Assembly (NCBI RefSeq): GCF_000425785.1
Contig: NZ_AUEC01000014.1
Span: 62,001 to 126,000, forward strand
Source of the DNA: Pseudomonas taiwanensis DSM 21245
GTDB taxonomy: Bacteria > Pseudomonadota > Gammaproteobacteria > Pseudomonadales > Pseudomonadaceae
Reading direction: 5' to 3'
Length of the DNA stretch: 64,000 nucleotides
Shown here: positions 17,952 through 25,067 of the stretch, piece by piece
How positions within the stretch are numbered: the stretch's first letter is position 1
Layout of the letters: each line of letters begins with the position of its first letter
Translations under genes and position numbers: made by a program
Notes under the pieces: generated by a model
The model's database searches: none
What the model saw: only the letters and a program-made list of their open reading frames with translations
What the model was told of the DNA's origin: nothing

Positions 17952-18386
17952 ATGGCCAGGGAGCGCCCGCTGCGCGGCGCCTACCGTCACTTCCAGCCGA
18001 TCAGCACGCGCTGGCATGACAATGACCTGTATGGGCATGTGAACAACGTCATCTACTACAGCTATTTCGACAGCGCCGTGAACACTTGGCTGATCGAGCA
18101 TGCCGGCCTGGACGTTCACAGCGACCCAGTTGTGGCCTATGTGGCCGGTTCGGCGTGCGACTACTACGCCTCCGTTGCGTTTCCGCAGCGCATCGAGGTG
18201 GGTATCGCCATCGACAAGCTGGGTAACAGTTCGGTGCAGTACGCGCTGGCCGTGTTCGTCGAGGGCCAACCCCAAGCCTGTGCTGCCGGTCGTTTTACCC
18301 ATGTTTTCGTTGACCGCCGCGACCACCGGCCGGTCCCCATTCCCGCCAAACTGCGCAGCGCGTTCGAACGCTTGCTGCCGGCGTAA
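17952..18386 (+). CDS. Hotdog-fold acyl-CoA thioesterase (4HBT/YbgC type)
   Basis: 144 residues, a single hotdog domain. The active-site motif is TRWHDNDLYGHVNNVIYYSYFDSAVNTWL, with the Asp in the D-N-D/G-H-V-N-N context typical of 4-hydroxybenzoyl-CoA thioesterase-like enzymes. It hydrolyses acyl-CoA thioesters, possibly to release CoA from dead-end intermediates or to deliver a free acid product. It lies 2 bases after the alcohol dehydrogenase gene and 21 bases before the thiolase, in the same operon. Confidence 0.87.
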   Translation: MARERPLRGAYRHFQPISTRWHDNDLYGHVNNVIYYSYFDSAVNTWLIEHAGLDVHSDPVVAYVAGSACDYYASVAFPQRIEVGIAIDKLGNSSVQYALAVFVEGQPQACAAGRFTHVFVDRRDHRPVPIPAKLRSAFERLLPA

Positions 18387-18407
18387 TTGCACAAGGAGAG
18401 CTGTTTC

Positions 18408-19592
18408 ATGCAAGACGTAGTCATCGTATCCACGGCGCGTACGCCTATCGCCAAAGCCTGGCGGGGCGCCTTCAACGACCTCACTACACCAAGCATGAGT
18501 GCCATCGCCATCCGTGCGGCGGTCGAGCGCGCCGGCATAGAACCGCAAGAGGTGGAGGACCTGGTGCTCGGCACCGCCATGCAAAGCGGCACTGCCGCGA
18601 TCAACCCGGCGCGCCTGTCGGCGTTGGCGGCCGGCTTGCCGCTGTCGGTGGCCGGGCAGACCATCGATCGCCAATGCGCCTCGGGGTTGATGGCCATCGC
18701 CATCGGCGCCCAGCAGATTCGCAGCGAGGGTATGCAGGTGGTGGTCGGGGCAGGGCAAGAGCAGATCAGCCTGGTGCAGCAGGCGCACATGCAGGCTGCC
18801 AACGCTGCGCAAGATGCCACGGTGCGGCGCATGTGCGAGCACGCCTATATGCCCATGTTGCAAACGGCTGAGCGTGTGGCACAGAAGTACGGCATCGACC
18901 GTGAGGCGCAGGACCGCTACGCCTTGCTGTCGCAGCAGCGCACGGCTGCCGCGCAACACGCTGGACTCTTCGCCGACGAGATCGTTGCGGTGACCGCTCA
19001 GCGCAAGCTGGTGGATCCGGATACCGGCATCCAGACTCATCAACTCGTGCATCTGACCCAGGACGAAGGCAACCGGCCCCACACGCAATTGGCGGACTTG
19101 CAGGCGCTGCGTCCGGTGATCGAGGGCGGCTGTGTGACTGCCGGTAACGCCAGCCAGTTGTCCGACGGCGCCAGTGCATGCGTGCTCATGAGCGGTGACC
19201 GCGCGGCCCGACTGGGGCAACGGCCGCTGGGGCTGTACCGAGGGATGGCGGTGGTCGGCCTGGCACCGGAGGAAATGGGCATTGGGCCTGTACTGGCGAT
19301 ACCGCGCCTGTTGGCTCGGCACGGCTTGCGGGTGCAAGACATCGGCCTGTGGGAGCTCAACGAGGCATTCGCCTGCCAGGTGCTGTATTGCGCCGAGCAG
19401 TTGGACATCGACCCAGCACGCCTGAACGTCAACGGCGGCGCCATCGCCATCGGGCACCCGTATGGCATGAGCGGTGCACGCATGGTCGGCCATGCCTTGC
19501 TCGAAGGCCGCCGGCGCAACGTGCGCTACGTAGTGATCAGCATGTGTGTTGGCGGAGGCATGGGCGCGGCCGGATTGTTCGAGGTGCTTTGA
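18408..19592 (+). CDS. Thiolase (acetyl-CoA acyltransferase)
   Basis: 394 residues from the ATG at 18408 (AAGGAGAG upstream); a TTG 21 bases earlier is less likely. Catalytic Cys is in IDRQCASGLMAIAIG near residue 88; GGAIAIGHPYGMSGARM holds the base His and MCVGGGMGAAG the second catalytic Cys, with NEAFACQVL between. It cleaves 3-ketoacyl-CoA with CoA to acetyl-CoA (or propionyl-CoA) and a shortened acyl-CoA, ending the cycle begun by the ligase and dehydrogenases. It is the last gene of the 13722-19592 operon. Confidence 0.92.
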   Translation: MQDVVIVSTARTPIAKAWRGAFNDLTTPSMSAIAIRAAVERAGIEPQEVEDLVLGTAMQSGTAAINPARLSALAAGLPLSVAGQTIDRQCASGLMAIAIGAQQIRSEGMQVVVGAGQEQISLVQQAHMQAANAAQDATVRRMCEHAYMPMLQTAERVAQKYGIDREAQDRYALLSQQRTAAAQHAGLFADEIVAVTAQRKLVDPDTGIQTHQLVHLTQDEGNRPHTQLADLQALRPVIEGGCVTAGNASQLSDGASACVLMSGDRAARLGQRPLGLYRGMAVVGLAPEEMGIGPVLAIPRLLARHGLRVQDIGLWELNEAFACQVLYCAEQLDIDPARLNVNGGAIAIGHPYGMSGARMVGHALLEGRRRNVRYVVISMCVGGGMGAAGLFEVL

Positions 19593-19618
19593 ACGCGCCC
19601 ACCAGCCATAACGAACCG

Positions 19619-19674
19619 GCATGGCACTGATCCGAAGACGCTATTTGTGACCGCCGCGCCACCTCACTAATAAT
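19619..19674 (+). promoter_or_regulatory. Shared island promoter, copy 4 (upstream of DUF1302 gene)
   Basis: GCATGGC at 19619, ATCCGAA from 19630, TATTTGTG from 19642 and an AT-rich -10-like TAATAAT at 19668. Block offsets 0, 11, 23 and 49-50 match the other copies. The predicted start of transcription (about 19681) is followed at once by a GC hairpin with a U-tract. Confidence 0.55.
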
Positions 19675-19688
19675 CTTCCCACTACTAC

Positions 19689-19713
19689 CGCCGGCCAGTG
19701 CGGCCGGCGTTTT
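19689..19713 (+). terminator. Strong rho-independent-type hairpin in the DUF1302 leader
   Basis: CGCCGGCC (19689-19696) pairs perfectly with GGCCGGCG (19702-19709) and is followed by TTTT. It ends the thiolase operon, but it lies downstream of promoter copy 4, so transcripts starting there must pass it: either an attenuator or a leaky terminator. Confidence 0.7.
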
Positions 19714-19764
19714 CCCCGTTGAACTTGTCTTGTCACTCTCGAATACAACAACAAGAGGTTAAGA

Positions 19765-21618
19765 GTGAGCGTATACAACCTTTCCTGCCGGCGCCGAGCG
19801 CCGCTGGCGGTATTCTGCTGCCTGCTCGCCGCACCGGCCACTGCCTTGCAATTCGATGTCGGCCCACTCGAAGGGCGGCTTGACTCGGCCCTTTCGTTCG
19901 CTACAGCCATCAGCACTGCCAACCCGGACAAGCAGCAACTTCAGTACGCCAATGGCAACGATGGGCGGCGAAACTACCGTTCGGGGGATGTCTTCTCGGC
20001 GATCTTCAAAGGGACGCACGACCTGGAGCTACGACACGATAACGTCGGTCTGTTCGTGCGTGGCAGCTACTGGTACGACACAATGCAGCGTGATCACCAA
20101 CAGCGCGCGGTCGCTATCGACGACAACAACCGTCTGGTTTCGACGAAGACCGCGGGCGCCGAGTTGCTGGACACGTTTGCCTATGCTCTCTACGACATCG
20201 ACGGTGAGCCCGGTTCGCTTCGCCTGGGCAAACAGGTCGTGAACTGGGGCGAAAGCCTGTTCATTCAAGGTGGTCTGAACGTAATCAGTCCGTTCAACCA
20301 GGCCGCGCTACGCCGACCTGGCACCGAAGTGAAGGATGCGTTGGTGCCGATCAACCTGCTGTATATCACTCAGAACCTCAACCAGGCCGTGTCATTCGAC
20401 GCTTTCTACCAGCTCGATTGGGAGCAGACCCGGCTGGATAACTGTGCAACTTTCTTCGCCGCGAACGATTTCATGCCAGAAGGTTGTCAGGGCCTGGACG
20501 TCGGTGGGCAGATGGTCACCAACCCAGTGGTTACCCAAGCACTGGCCCCCTTTGGCGTGACGCTGACCGAGGAGGGCGTGCGTGTGCCGCGTGGCGCCGA
20601 CCAGACTGCGCGCAATGGTGGCCAGTGGGGCTTTTCGCTGCACTGGTATGTCGAGCCGATGGATACCGAGTTTGGTTTGTACGCGGCCAACTATCACAGT
20701 CGCTCTCCGTACCTGGGCACGGTCAGCAGCCGTTATTACGCCAATACCGACTTTGCCAGGCGCTTGTGCGGCAGCATCGGCGTGCCATTGTCCAACTGCG
20801 GGGCCTTCCTGACGTCGAGCAACGGGCAGACTCTGGCCGGTGCGCTGCGTATGGGTACCTCGCAGTACGTTGCGCAGTACCCCGAGGACATTCGCCTCTA
20901 TGGCATCACCTTTGCCACCACGCTGCGCAACGGCACCGCCGTGCAAGGCGAGGTGAGCTATCGCCCGAACATGCCGGTACAGCTGAACGGAAACGATCTG
21001 CTGCAGTCGTTGCTCAATGCGCCGGGGCGCAGCCCGCTCAACGCCGATGGACTGCGACCGCCGACCGGCAATACCTTGTTCAACGGCTACCGGCGCAAGG
21101 AAGTGACCCAAGCCCAGGTGTCGGCGCTGCAGACGTTCAGCCAGGTGATGGGCGCTAACCAACTGTTGCTGATCGGGGAGGTGGGGGCCACCTATGTAGG
21201 TGGGCTAGAGGGGCGTTTCGGCCCGCGCTATGGCCGCTCTGGCGCCTACGGTAATGGCGAGCTTGCGGACAACGACGTGTGCCTGGAAATTTCAAGAAGT
21301 CCAGGTGACTGCAACGGGGAGGGGTTCGTCACGCCATTCTCCTGGGGTTATCGGCTGCGGGCAACCTTTAGCTACCCGAGTTTGCTCCAGGGCGTGGACA
21401 TCCGCCCAAACCTGGCCTGGGCTCATGACGTCAAGGGCTATTCCCCCACCGATGGCTCCGCGTTCAATGAAGGGTCGCGCTCGATCAGCGTGGGTGTGGA
21501 TGCCACATTGGCAAACAAGTACTGGGCAAGCGTTGCCTACACCGACTTCATCGACGGTGACTATGGCACCCGCGGCGATCGCGATTATCTGGCGTTCAGT
21601 GTTGGCGCCAGTTTCTAG
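19765..21618 (+). CDS. DUF1302 outer-membrane-type protein
   Basis: 617 residues from a GTG preceded by AAGAGGTTAAGA. Signal peptide with a twin-basic start and cleavage near ATA-LQFD. The body shows porin-like alternating beta strands (LRLGKQVVNWGESLFIQGGLNVISPFNQAALRRPGTEVKDALVP is family-typical) and a C-terminus ending in Phe (LAFSVGASF), typical of outer-membrane beta barrels. DUF1302 proteins pair with DUF1329 proteins in catabolic clusters for hydrophobic compounds; transport or export across the outer membrane is the usual guess. It has an own promoter sharing the signature of the DUF1329 unit. Confidence 0.88.
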   Translation: MSVYNLSCRRRAPLAVFCCLLAAPATALQFDVGPLEGRLDSALSFATAISTANPDKQQLQYANGNDGRRNYRSGDVFSAIFKGTHDLELRHDNVGLFVRGSYWYDTMQRDHQQRAVAIDDNNRLVSTKTAGAELLDTFAYALYDIDGEPGSLRLGKQVVNWGESLFIQGGLNVISPFNQAALRRPGTEVKDALVPINLLYITQNLNQAVSFDAFYQLDWEQTRLDNCATFFAANDFMPEGCQGLDVGGQMVTNPVVTQALAPFGVTLTEEGVRVPRGADQTARNGGQWGFSLHWYVEPMDTEFGLYAANYHSRSPYLGTVSSRYYANTDFARRLCGSIGVPLSNCGAFLTSSNGQTLAGALRMGTSQYVAQYPEDIRLYGITFATTLRNGTAVQGEVSYRPNMPVQLNGNDLLQSLLNAPGRSPLNADGLRPPTGNTLFNGYRRKEVTQAQVSALQTFSQVMGANQLLLIGEVGATYVGGLEGRFGPRYGRSGAYGNGELADNDVCLEISRSPGDCNGEGFVTPFSWGYRLRATFSYPSLLQGVDIRPNLAWAHDVKGYSPTDGSAFNEGSRSISVGVDATLANKYWASVAYTDFIDGDYGTRGDRDYLAFSVGASF

Positions 21619-21709
21619 AACGGCCCAATGTCGGGAATGGAAAACCCGTTGATGCCAAGAGCGTCCGCGAATCGGCAACTTGTGCGACTCGCGGGCCGGC
21701 GGCTTGGTG

Positions 21710-22093
21710 CTAAAGCGTTGCTTGCCGCTGCCAAGCCAGCGGTGAAATGCCTTCGGCCTTGGCAAATGTCCGACAAAAGTGGGACTGGTCACAAAAGCCG
21801 CACTCCAGTGCAATTTCGGCCAGCAACATTCCCGAGCCTCCGAGCAGCTCCTTGCTTTTCTTCAACCGTTGCGCACGCATCCACTGCTGCGGGGGCATCT
21901 GCAGGGTATCCCTGAACATGCGGGTAAAATGGCTGCGCGATAGGGCGCAGGCTTGAGCTAGCTCAGTAACGGATATGCCGGTGTCCAGATTGTCCAGCAT
22001 CAACTTCTTCGCGGTCGTCACCTGCCAGGGTTTAAGTCGCCCGGTGGTTTTCAGTGCGACACTGGCCAGCACAGTGCAGTTGTCACTGTTCAT
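21710..22093 (-). CDS. Small AraC-family regulator (DNA-binding domain only)
   Basis: 127 residues from the ATG at 22093; a TTG 81 bases upstream would read through a hairpin and is rejected. Two HTH motifs cover most of the protein: ISVTELAQACALSRSHFTRMFRDTLQMPPQQWMRAQRL and MLLAEIALECGFCDQSHFCRTFAKAEGISPLAWQ. No effector-binding domain is present, as in short AraC members such as SoxS. The gene converges on the DUF1302 gene and sits behind ycaC-like on the same strand. As AraC proteins bind adjacent to the -35 region, it is a candidate for the shared island promoters, without direct proof. Confidence 0.83.
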   Translation of the reverse strand: MNSDNCTVLASVALKTTGRLKPWQVTTAKKLMLDNLDTGISVTELAQACALSRSHFTRMFRDTLQMPPQQWMRAQRLKKSKELLGGSGMLLAEIALECGFCDQSHFCRTFAKAEGISPLAWQRQATL

Positions 22094-22115
22094 ACAAGTC
22101 CATTTATTCAATGAA

Positions 22116-22144
22116 GAGGGGTACGACCGATTGGCGTACCCCTC
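22116..22144. terminator. Long perfect stem between ycaC-like and araC-like genes
   Basis: GAGGGGTAC pairs with GTACCCCTC across 11 bases. It is the second of two hairpins in the 95-base gap and lies just before the AraC ribosome-binding region, so it may be a terminator or a leader structure. Confidence 0.4.
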
Positions 22145-22159
22145 ACAGGGGCGATGAGC

Positions 22160-22180
22160 AGCCCCTTGACGCAAGGGGCT
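22160..22180 (-). terminator. Terminator-like hairpin behind ycaC-like gene
   Basis: AGCCCCTTG and CAAGGGGCT form a perfect 9-base stem with a 3-base loop, 8 bases past the stop of the cysteine hydrolase gene on the minus strand. Confidence 0.5.
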
Positions 22181-22188
22181 GGTGACGG

Positions 22189-22875
22189 TCAGACAGGCGC
22201 AGCGACTGGGGCTAGGGTAGGCCCATGCTGAACGCGCTCAGGCGCTTTGTGCACCATGGTGTACGCGTAGTCGACACCCATCCCGTAGGCGCCGGAGTGT
22301 TCCTTGACCAGCGCCATGACGGCGTCGTAGGTGTCGCGGTTTTTCCAATCGCGCTGCCATTCCAACAGCACTTGCTGCCAGGTGACAGGAATCACACCCG
22401 CCTGAATCATGCGTTGCATTGCGTAGTCGTGCGCTTCCTTGGTCGTGCCACCAGAGGCATCTGCGACCATGTAGATTTCGTAGCCGGCATCGTTCATTGC
22501 CGACAGGGCGAAGGTGGTGTTGCAGACTTCTGTCCATAGGCCGGAAACGATGATCTTGTTGCGACCGTTTTTCTTCAGCGCATCTCTCACCTTCTGGTCG
22601 TCCCAGGAGTTCATGGAGGTCCGCTCCAGCAGCGGAGCGTCGGGGAAGACAGCAAGCAGCTCGGGGTAGGTATGCCCAGAGAAGCTTTCAGTCTCCACCG
22701 TCGTGATGATGGTGGGAACATTGAAAATCTTGGCGGCCTTGGCCAGGCCCACCGTGTTGTTCTTGAGCGTTTGACGATCGATGCTCTGTACGCCAAAAGC
22801 CATCTGCGGTTGCTGATCGATGAAGATCAGCTGGCTGTTGAGCGGGGTCAGGACTTCAGTTTTTGGATTGTTCAT
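22189..22875 (-). CDS. YcaC-like isochorismatase-family cysteine hydrolase
   Basis: 228 residues. Isochorismatase fold with the Asp of LIFIDQQPQ (Asp20) and the nucleophile Cys118 in SGLWTEVCNTTFAL, the same Cys position as in E. coli YcaC. MVADASGGTTKEAHD and VIPVTWQQVLLEWQRDW also fit the YcaC branch, which includes amidases and hydrolases of uncertain substrate. It is divergent from a RidA gene across a spacer with strong inverted repeats, and a LysR gene follows RidA. Together they look like a small regulated detoxification or amine/amide catabolic unit, by inference. Confidence 0.86.
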   Translation of the reverse strand: MNNPKTEVLTPLNSQLIFIDQQPQMAFGVQSIDRQTLKNNTVGLAKAAKIFNVPTIITTVETESFSGHTYPELLAVFPDAPLLERTSMNSWDDQKVRDALKKNGRNKIIVSGLWTEVCNTTFALSAMNDAGYEIYMVADASGGTTKEAHDYAMQRMIQAGVIPVTWQQVLLEWQRDWKNRDTYDAVMALVKEHSGAYGMGVDYAYTMVHKAPERVQHGPTLAPVAAPV

Positions 22876-23021
22876 TGTTGCTCCCTGTCTGCTAGATGAA
22901 GGTCATCGCACAAGCCTCGGCGCCCGCGTTCGGCAGGCTTCGCTGAGCCATCGGGTGATGTCCTCGGCGACGCCCGTTGCTTGAGTCCGAGTACAAGATA
23001 GCCAAACCCAACGCGAAGCGG

Positions 23022-23061
23022 TGGCGCATTTTTGCGCCAGTAGGAACGCACTAATGCGCCA
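23022..23061. promoter_or_regulatory. Inverted-repeat operator between ycaC-like and ridA-like genes
   Basis: TGGCGCA (23022-23028) and TGCGCCA (23033-23039) form a near dyad, and TGGCGCATT (23022-23030) also pairs with AATGCGCCA (23053-23061). Three half-sites with two spacings in a divergent spacer suggest a LysR operator; the LysR gene at 23621 is the obvious partner. Confidence 0.5.
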
Positions 23062-23138
23062 CAGACTTGTTCATCTGCCTGCTAGGATTCGTACGCAAAG
23101 GCGGATCCACCTGATCCGGTTCGCCTCAGGAGAATGCG

Positions 23139-23600
23139 ATGACAGCTTCACAACCGCTCAACAAACAAACCGCCTATTGGGGCGTGCCATGGGAGAAGAG
23201 TTACGGCTACCCGCAGGCACGGCGGGTAGGAAACGACATTTATGTCTCTGGCCAGTTCAACCATGACGAGGAGGGCAGCCTGATCGCGCCTGCCCCCCTG
23301 GATCGTGACGGGAAGCCCAGCGATTTCTCTTCGATGGGCGACCAGATGCGCGCTGCGTACGACAATATCGCCAAGTTACTCGCCCTGTACGGTGCGACGC
23401 TCGAGGATGTCGTGGAGGAAACGCTCTACGTGTTGGACATGGACGCTGCATTCGCAGTGGTCGGAAAGGTACGAAAGGCTGCCTACGGCACCGAGCGGCC
23501 GCAATGCGCGAGCAACATCATCGGCGTATCGAGGCTGGCCCAACGCCCTCAGTTGATCGAAATTGCTTGCAAAGCAGTGATCGGGTCACGGGCTGAGTGA
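23139..23600 (+). CDS. RidA/YjgF family protein
   Basis: 153 residues. RidA fold: RVGNDIYVSGQFNHDEEG corresponds to the first strands, MRAAYDNIAKLLALYGATLEDVVEETLYVLDM to the central helix and strand, and ERPQCASNIIGVSRLAQRPQLIEIACKAVIG to the C-terminal strands lining the inter-subunit active cleft. RidA enzymes hydrolyse reactive enamine/imine intermediates; relatives act as amino- or hydroxymuconate deaminases. The loop DRDGKPSDFSSMGDQ is longer than in archetypal RidA, pointing to a divergent subfamily. The start ATG follows AGGAGAATGCG. Confidence 0.88.
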   Translation: MTASQPLNKQTAYWGVPWEKSYGYPQARRVGNDIYVSGQFNHDEEGSLIAPAPLDRDGKPSDFSSMGDQMRAAYDNIAKLLALYGATLEDVVEETLYVLDMDAAFAVVGKVRKAAYGTERPQCASNIIGVSRLAQRPQLIEIACKAVIGSRAE

Positions 23601-23605
23601 GCGGC

Positions 23606-23636
23606 ACTCCCGGTCTCGGGCTAAAGGACCGGGAGT
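23606..23636. terminator. Bidirectional terminator between ridA-like and lysR genes
   Basis: ACTCCCGGTC (23606-23615) and GACCGGGAGT (23627-23636) form a perfect 10-base stem with an 11-base loop between the convergent genes, overlapping the last codons of the LysR gene. Confidence 0.6.
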
Positions 23637-24631
23637 TCCCGTTGACCCTCGATCAAAGGCTTCTGGTTGGCAACGGCGGCTGCACAGAACGTCATGAATG
23701 CTTTGACCCGCCAGGATTTGCGGATGTCTTGGTGAGTCAGCAACCACAGTTCATCCTGAAGTTCGGGCACCACCGGGCCGATGCGCTCCAACCCTGGCGT
23801 GATATCGCCGAGCATGCAGGGCAGAAAACCCACGCCCAGTCCTGCGGCTATGGCAGCGCTTGCGGCTGCGACTGAGTCGGTGCGGAAGGCGATGCACTCG
23901 GCAGCGACCCTGTTTTCGACGTAGCTCGTCGCTTTCAAGCCTCTTAGCGCGGCGGAATAGGAAACCCAAGCCTGGCCTTCAGCGAAGAGCGCAGCAGGCG
24001 TCATGTGATTGCTGCTGCCATAGGGAGCCCAGGCGATCGAGGCCAGTTTGCGACCAACCAGGCTCTCGGCGGGTTTTTTGGTCGCCCGAACGGCGATATC
24101 CGATTCATCCCGGGCAAGGCTCAGTGATTCGTTGCCCACCAGCACTTCGATCGTGATGCCTTCGTTGAGGGCTTTGAAGTCCGCGATGATTGGGGTGAGA
24201 AAGTACAGAAGCAGTGAGTCGCTGGTGGTAATGCGCAGTTTACCGAGCGGCCCCTGGCCGGCACGTGATACTCGCCGTGTCACGCTGACGATGTCCAGTT
24301 CCACACGCTCGGCGAGCGCTCGCAATTCCGCGCCTTCGAGGGTGAGCAGATAGCCTGACTTGCGGTGATCGAACAAAGCCACGCCCAGTGTTTTTTCCAC
24401 CTGGGAAACCCGACGCGAGACGGTTGATACGTTGATGCCGAGTTTCTTGGCCGTGGCAGCGCGATTACCGCATTCACTCAGCGTTTTGATGATCCGCAGA
24501 TCATCCCAGGAAAGCTGATTGGCAGCCTCGCCCACGTTCCATTTCGCATCCTTGGCGGCTTGTGGGCCAGTTGGCAAGTTTTCAGGTAACGACTTCACGT
24601 GTCTGGTTCCAGAACAGAATGGGCAGATCAT
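23621..24631 (-). CDS. LysR-family transcriptional regulator
   Basis: 336 residues if read from the ATG at 24631. The HTH begins only near residue 41 (LSWDDLRIIKTLSECGNRAATAKKLGINVSTVSRRVSQVEKTLG), so the first 30-40 residues may not be translated; a GTG at 24535 with AAGGA upstream is a good alternative. The effector domain follows (LRITTSDSLLLYFLTPIIADFKALNEGITIEVLVG). It converges on the ridA-like gene, and the ycaC/ridA spacer holds a matching operator-like repeat. The substrate and inducer are unknown. Confidence 0.85.
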   Translation of the reverse strand: MICPFCSGTRHVKSLPENLPTGPQAAKDAKWNVGEAANQLSWDDLRIIKTLSECGNRAATAKKLGINVSTVSRRVSQVEKTLGVALFDHRKSGYLLTLEGAELRALAERVELDIVSVTRRVSRAGQGPLGKLRITTSDSLLLYFLTPIIADFKALNEGITIEVLVGNESLSLARDESDIAVRATKKPAESLVGRKLASIAWAPYGSSNHMTPAALFAEGQAWVSYSAALRGLKATSYVENRVAAECIAFRTDSVAAASAAIAAGLGVGFLPCMLGDITPGLERIGPVVPELQDELWLLTHQDIRKSWRVKAFMTFCAAAVANQKPLIEGQRELPVL

Positions 24632-25067
24632 ACGAGAAGGGCCGGGGGGAACCCAAGCCGCGAAGGAGCCTCAATGGCACAAGCTTCCAACGTGAGATGG
24701 GGCATATTGGGGAGCTTCTGGTGTCTGTGGGGTATCAACCCCCGTTTGCTCGACTACCTCGCATCACAGGTGCCGCGGGGGCAGGGTGCTGAGCCATCGA
24801 GATCGCCAACGCGGCGGTGTTCTTGCCCTGCAATGATTCAAGCTTTGTGAATGGTGCAGAGTTGTTTGTCGACGGGAGGCAAGCTCAGATCCAACAGCAT
24901 GGATGGGGATGTGCCAAGCGCTGCATCGCTCTGGCGAATGGCACGTCCTACCCACTTGAAAAAGACTTCGGCGATTAGCGTGACGAAACGCTCACCGGAA
25001 CAGACTGTTGTCCCTGAGCTCAGGTTCAGCCATGCCTGAATCCAGGCGCGGATTCGGTGAGTTGGGT
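24632..25067. other. 436-base stretch without an intact gene
   Basis: Between the LysR start and the end of the first SDR gene. It holds only short open frames plus the remnant of an SDR C-terminus described separately. The first part (24632-24760) shows nothing I can assign. This reads as decayed accessory DNA. Confidence 0.6.
24766..24978 (+). pseudogene. Relic of a short-chain dehydrogenase C-terminus
   Basis: From 24796 the plus strand reads IEIANAAVFLPCNDSSFVNG and then AELFVDGRQAQ, which matches the conserved end of classical SDRs (EEIAxAAVFLASDDSSFVxG followed by xELFVDGG). Directly upstream the match continues in another frame (PRGQGAEPS, from PxGRxGEPEE), so a frameshift and the in-frame TGA at 24790 break it. 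No N-terminal half with a GxxxGxG motif is visible. After QAQ the similarity ends, though the frame stays open to TAG at 24976. It is a truncated, frameshifted pseudogene; two intact SDR genes follow on the other strand. Confidence 0.55.

Noticed and set aside
17931..19622. 563-residue minus-strand frame across the thioesterase and thiolase genes
   Set aside because: His/Arg/Gln-rich shadow with no family motif; it spans two well-supported genes on the other strand.
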